Positions 62,645 through 64,000 of a stretch of 64,000 nt of DNA are shown in pieces. Where the stretch lies: the NCBI RefSeq assembly GCF_000495475.1, contig NZ_ASGZ01000020.1, positions 1 to 64,000 on the forward strand. Reading direction: 5' to 3'. Below the pieces are notes generated by a model. That model searched no databases. It had not been told where the DNA came from and was given only the letters and a program-made list of their open reading frames with translations. Position 1 is the stretch's first letter. Each line of letters starts with the position of its first letter. This DNA is from Candidatus Halobonum tyrrellensis G22. GTDB lineage: Archaea > Halobacteriota > Halobacteria > Halobacteriales > Haloferacaceae. The translations under genes and the position numbers were made by a program.

Positions 62645-63700
62645 GTGCGCGTCCTCCTGGTCACCCACCGCTACCCCCCGCAGACCGGCGGGGTCGAGAC
62701 GCACGTCCGCGAACTCGCCGAGCGACTCGTCGCGCGCGACCACCGGGTGACGGTGTTCGCCGCCGACGCCGACCACGCGGGGTCGCGGCGCGAGCGCCGC
62801 GCGGGGGTCCGCGTCCGGCGGTTCCGCTCGTTCCACCCCGGCGAGGCGTTCTACGCCGCCCCGGGCGTGCTCCCGGCGGTCCGGCGCGCCGACGCCGACG
62901 TGGTCCACGCGCACAACTACCACGCGCTGCCGGCGGCGACCGCCGCCCTCGCTGTCGGCTCCCGGCCGCTCGTGTTCACCCCCCACTACCACGGCGCGAG
63001 CGCCTCGTCGGTCCGCGACCGCCTGCTGTCGGTCTACCGCCCGTTCGCCGCGCGGGCGGTCCGGCGCGCGGACGCGGTGCTCGCGGTGAGCGAGTGGGAG
63101 CGCCGCCAGCTACGGGCGGACCTCGGCGTCGAGAGCGGGGTGGTGCCGAACGGTCTCGACGTGGCGCGGTTCGCCGGGGCGACGCCCGAGTCGCGCGACC
63201 GGCCGTACCTGCTGTGCGTGGGGCGACTGGAGGAGTACAAGGGCGTCCAGCACGCGGTGGGCGCGCTCGCGTCGCTCCCCGGCTACGACCTGGTGGTGGC
63301 GGGCAGCGGCCCGTACCGCGACGAACTCGAACGGACCGCGCGCGCCGCGGGCGTCGCCGACCGGGTGACGTTCGCGGGCTACGTCGACGCCGACCGCCTC
63401 CCGGGGCTGTACGCGGGCGCGGAGGCCGCCCTCACGCTCTCGGCGTTCGAGGCGTACGGGATGACCGTCGCGGAGTCGCTGGCGGCCGGCACGCCCTGCG
63501 TCGTCCGCGCGGCGGCGGCGCTGTCGGACTGGCGTGACACCGACGGCGTCGTCGCGGTGGACGCGACCGACCCCGAGACGGTCGCCGACGCGGTCCGCGC
63601 GGCGGTCGGGTCGGGGGTCGTCCCCCCCGAGTCGCTCCCGACGTGGGAGGGGACGGTCGACAGCGTCGAGGCGACGTACGAGCGGGTGGCCGGCCGGTAG
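62645..63700 (+). CDS. GT4-family glycosyltransferase
   Basis: 351 residues: VRVLLVTHRYPPQTGGVETH (Gly-rich acceptor loop), VLPAVRRADADVVHAHNYHA, VVPNGLDVARFAGATPE, CVGRLEEYKGVQHAVGALAS and the donor site TLSAFEAYGMTVAESLAAGT with both Glu residues (E-x7-E). A cytosolic GT-B enzyme adding a sugar from a nucleotide or lipid donor. Tightly linked to the GT2 gene (one-base gap), so both likely act in one glycan pathway with aglJ. Confidence 0.93.
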   Translation: MRVLLVTHRYPPQTGGVETHVRELAERLVARDHRVTVFAADADHAGSRRERRAGVRVRRFRSFHPGEAFYAAPGVLPAVRRADADVVHAHNYHALPAATAALAVGSRPLVFTPHYHGASASSVRDRLLSVYRPFAARAVRRADAVLAVSEWERRQLRADLGVESGVVPNGLDVARFAGATPESRDRPYLLCVGRLEEYKGVQHAVGALASLPGYDLVVAGSGPYRDELERTARAAGVADRVTFAGYVDADRLPGLYAGAEAALTLSAFEAYGMTVAESLAAGTPCVVRAAAALSDWRDTDGVVAVDATDPETVADAVRAAVGSGVVPPESLPTWEGTVDSVEATYERVAGR

Positions 63701-63810
63701 GTCCGGCCGGGCCGGGTCGACCCGGCGACCGGAAACGGCGACTCCGATGGACACATATACGCCCACAGATACAGGGACAGGTATGTTCAGGGGCTGTCTC
63801 ACACGAATCC

Positions 63811-64000
63811 ATGACGCTCGCTGACTGGCTCGCGGAGAGCCGCGACAGGGTCCGCTACGAGGGGCTCTCCACCGGGGGGTACGCGTCGGCCCAGGAGCTG
63901 TGGGCGGGCGCGCTCGGGCGAGTCGGGGAACTGTGGAACTACGGCGAGTCGGTCCACGAGCGCGAGTGGGACGTGCTGCTCGTGTTCGACGCTTGCCGGG
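63811..64000 (+). CDS. Sulfatase-like protein (partial, runs off the window)
   Basis: 63 residues seen: MTLADWLAESRDRVRYEGLS, LWAGALGRVGELWNYGESVH and the VLLVFDACR stretch at the edge, which is the start of the metal-binding sulfatase/phosphatase-superfamily core (LVFDACR-type Asp). Such haloarchaeal proteins occur beside glycosyltransferase genes. Promoter evidence is mixed: an ATATAC element at 63755-63760 suits a mini-ORF at 63783 better than this ATG, while GTATGT near 63782 suits this one. Confidence 0.6.
   Translation, partial: MTLADWLAESRDRVRYEGLSTGGYASAQELWAGALGRVGELWNYGESVHEREWDVLLVFDACR

Noticed and set aside
1-64000. tRNA, rRNA, CRISPR arrays, prophage or insertion sequences
   Set aside because: In the intergenic regions I found no tRNA T-arm consensus with matching arms, no regularly spaced repeats, and no integrase or transposase gene.

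Overview
This window is a piece of a haloarchaeal chromosome (class Halobacteria). It is very G+C rich, the predicted proteins are strongly acidic, and most genes have a TATA-like element about 27 bases before the start codon, which is the signature of leaderless archaeal transcripts. Gene content agrees: haloarchaeal RPA with its associated proteins, aIF2-alpha, Nop10, L44e, S27e, AglJ-type N-glycosylation, MutS/MutL and many haloarchaea-only small families. The genus cannot be fixed from sequence reading alone. I see no insertion sequence, integrase, CRISPR array, tRNA or rRNA. This is mostly core chromosome.

Layout. 1-7.7 kb: a GAF sensor protein, an S9 peptidase, a GT4 glycosyltransferase, a Tat-signal protein, an M42 aminopeptidase, an MTH865-like protein and a J-domain protein. 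7.9-14.7 kb (minus strand): mutS, coupled to a Nudix hydrolase, then mutL and a KDG-kinase-like gene. 14.9-23.3 kb: an orphan heme-copper oxidase subunit I with a small membrane partner, a zinc-ribbon membrane protein, a DsbA/FrnE-like oxidoreductase, a response regulator, a winged-helix regulator, a 34-residue membrane microprotein, an SDR and an Asp-nucleophile hydrolase. 23.4-27.6 kb: a tightly coupled RPA operon (RPA, RPA-associated protein with a long acidic tail, phosphoesterase), then a COG1340 coiled-coil gene behind an unusual leader. 29-39.6 kb: SppA, two DUF373 paralogues, an aldo/keto reductase and a translation/ribosome cluster (L44e, S27e, aIF2-alpha, Nop10, PAC2 protein) split by a 380-base gap that looks like a structured RNA gene. 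39.7-47.4 kb: a geranylgeranyl-reductase-family enzyme, a NYN protein, an APC transporter fused to stress-protein domains, an NhaP-type Na+/H+ antiporter and small haloarchaeal proteins. 47.5-56.2 kb (minus): the branched-chain amino acid genes leuA and ilvB-ilvN-ilvC-orf-leuC-leuD-leuB; the seven genes from ilvB onward all overlap at stop/start codons. 56.4-64 kb: small haloarchaeal families, a cupin, a VOC protein, a beta-lactamase-fold protein, a JAMM-like protein, then a glycosylation cluster (AglJ-like GT2, another GT2, a GT4 and the start of a sulfatase-like gene).

The most interesting unexplained structure is in the leaders. Several genes are preceded by a mini-ORF whose own start lies at the leaderless distance from a TATA box and whose stop overlaps or touches the main start: the COG1340 gene (two chained mini-ORFs and a UUCG hairpin), the APC transporter, the NhaP antiporter, a small membrane protein at 22.8 kb, and possibly the last gene. 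leuA has an N-terminus that is out of frame with the ATG its promoter points to. The 35.3-35.5 kb region encodes four strong consecutive hairpins starting at a predicted transcription start.
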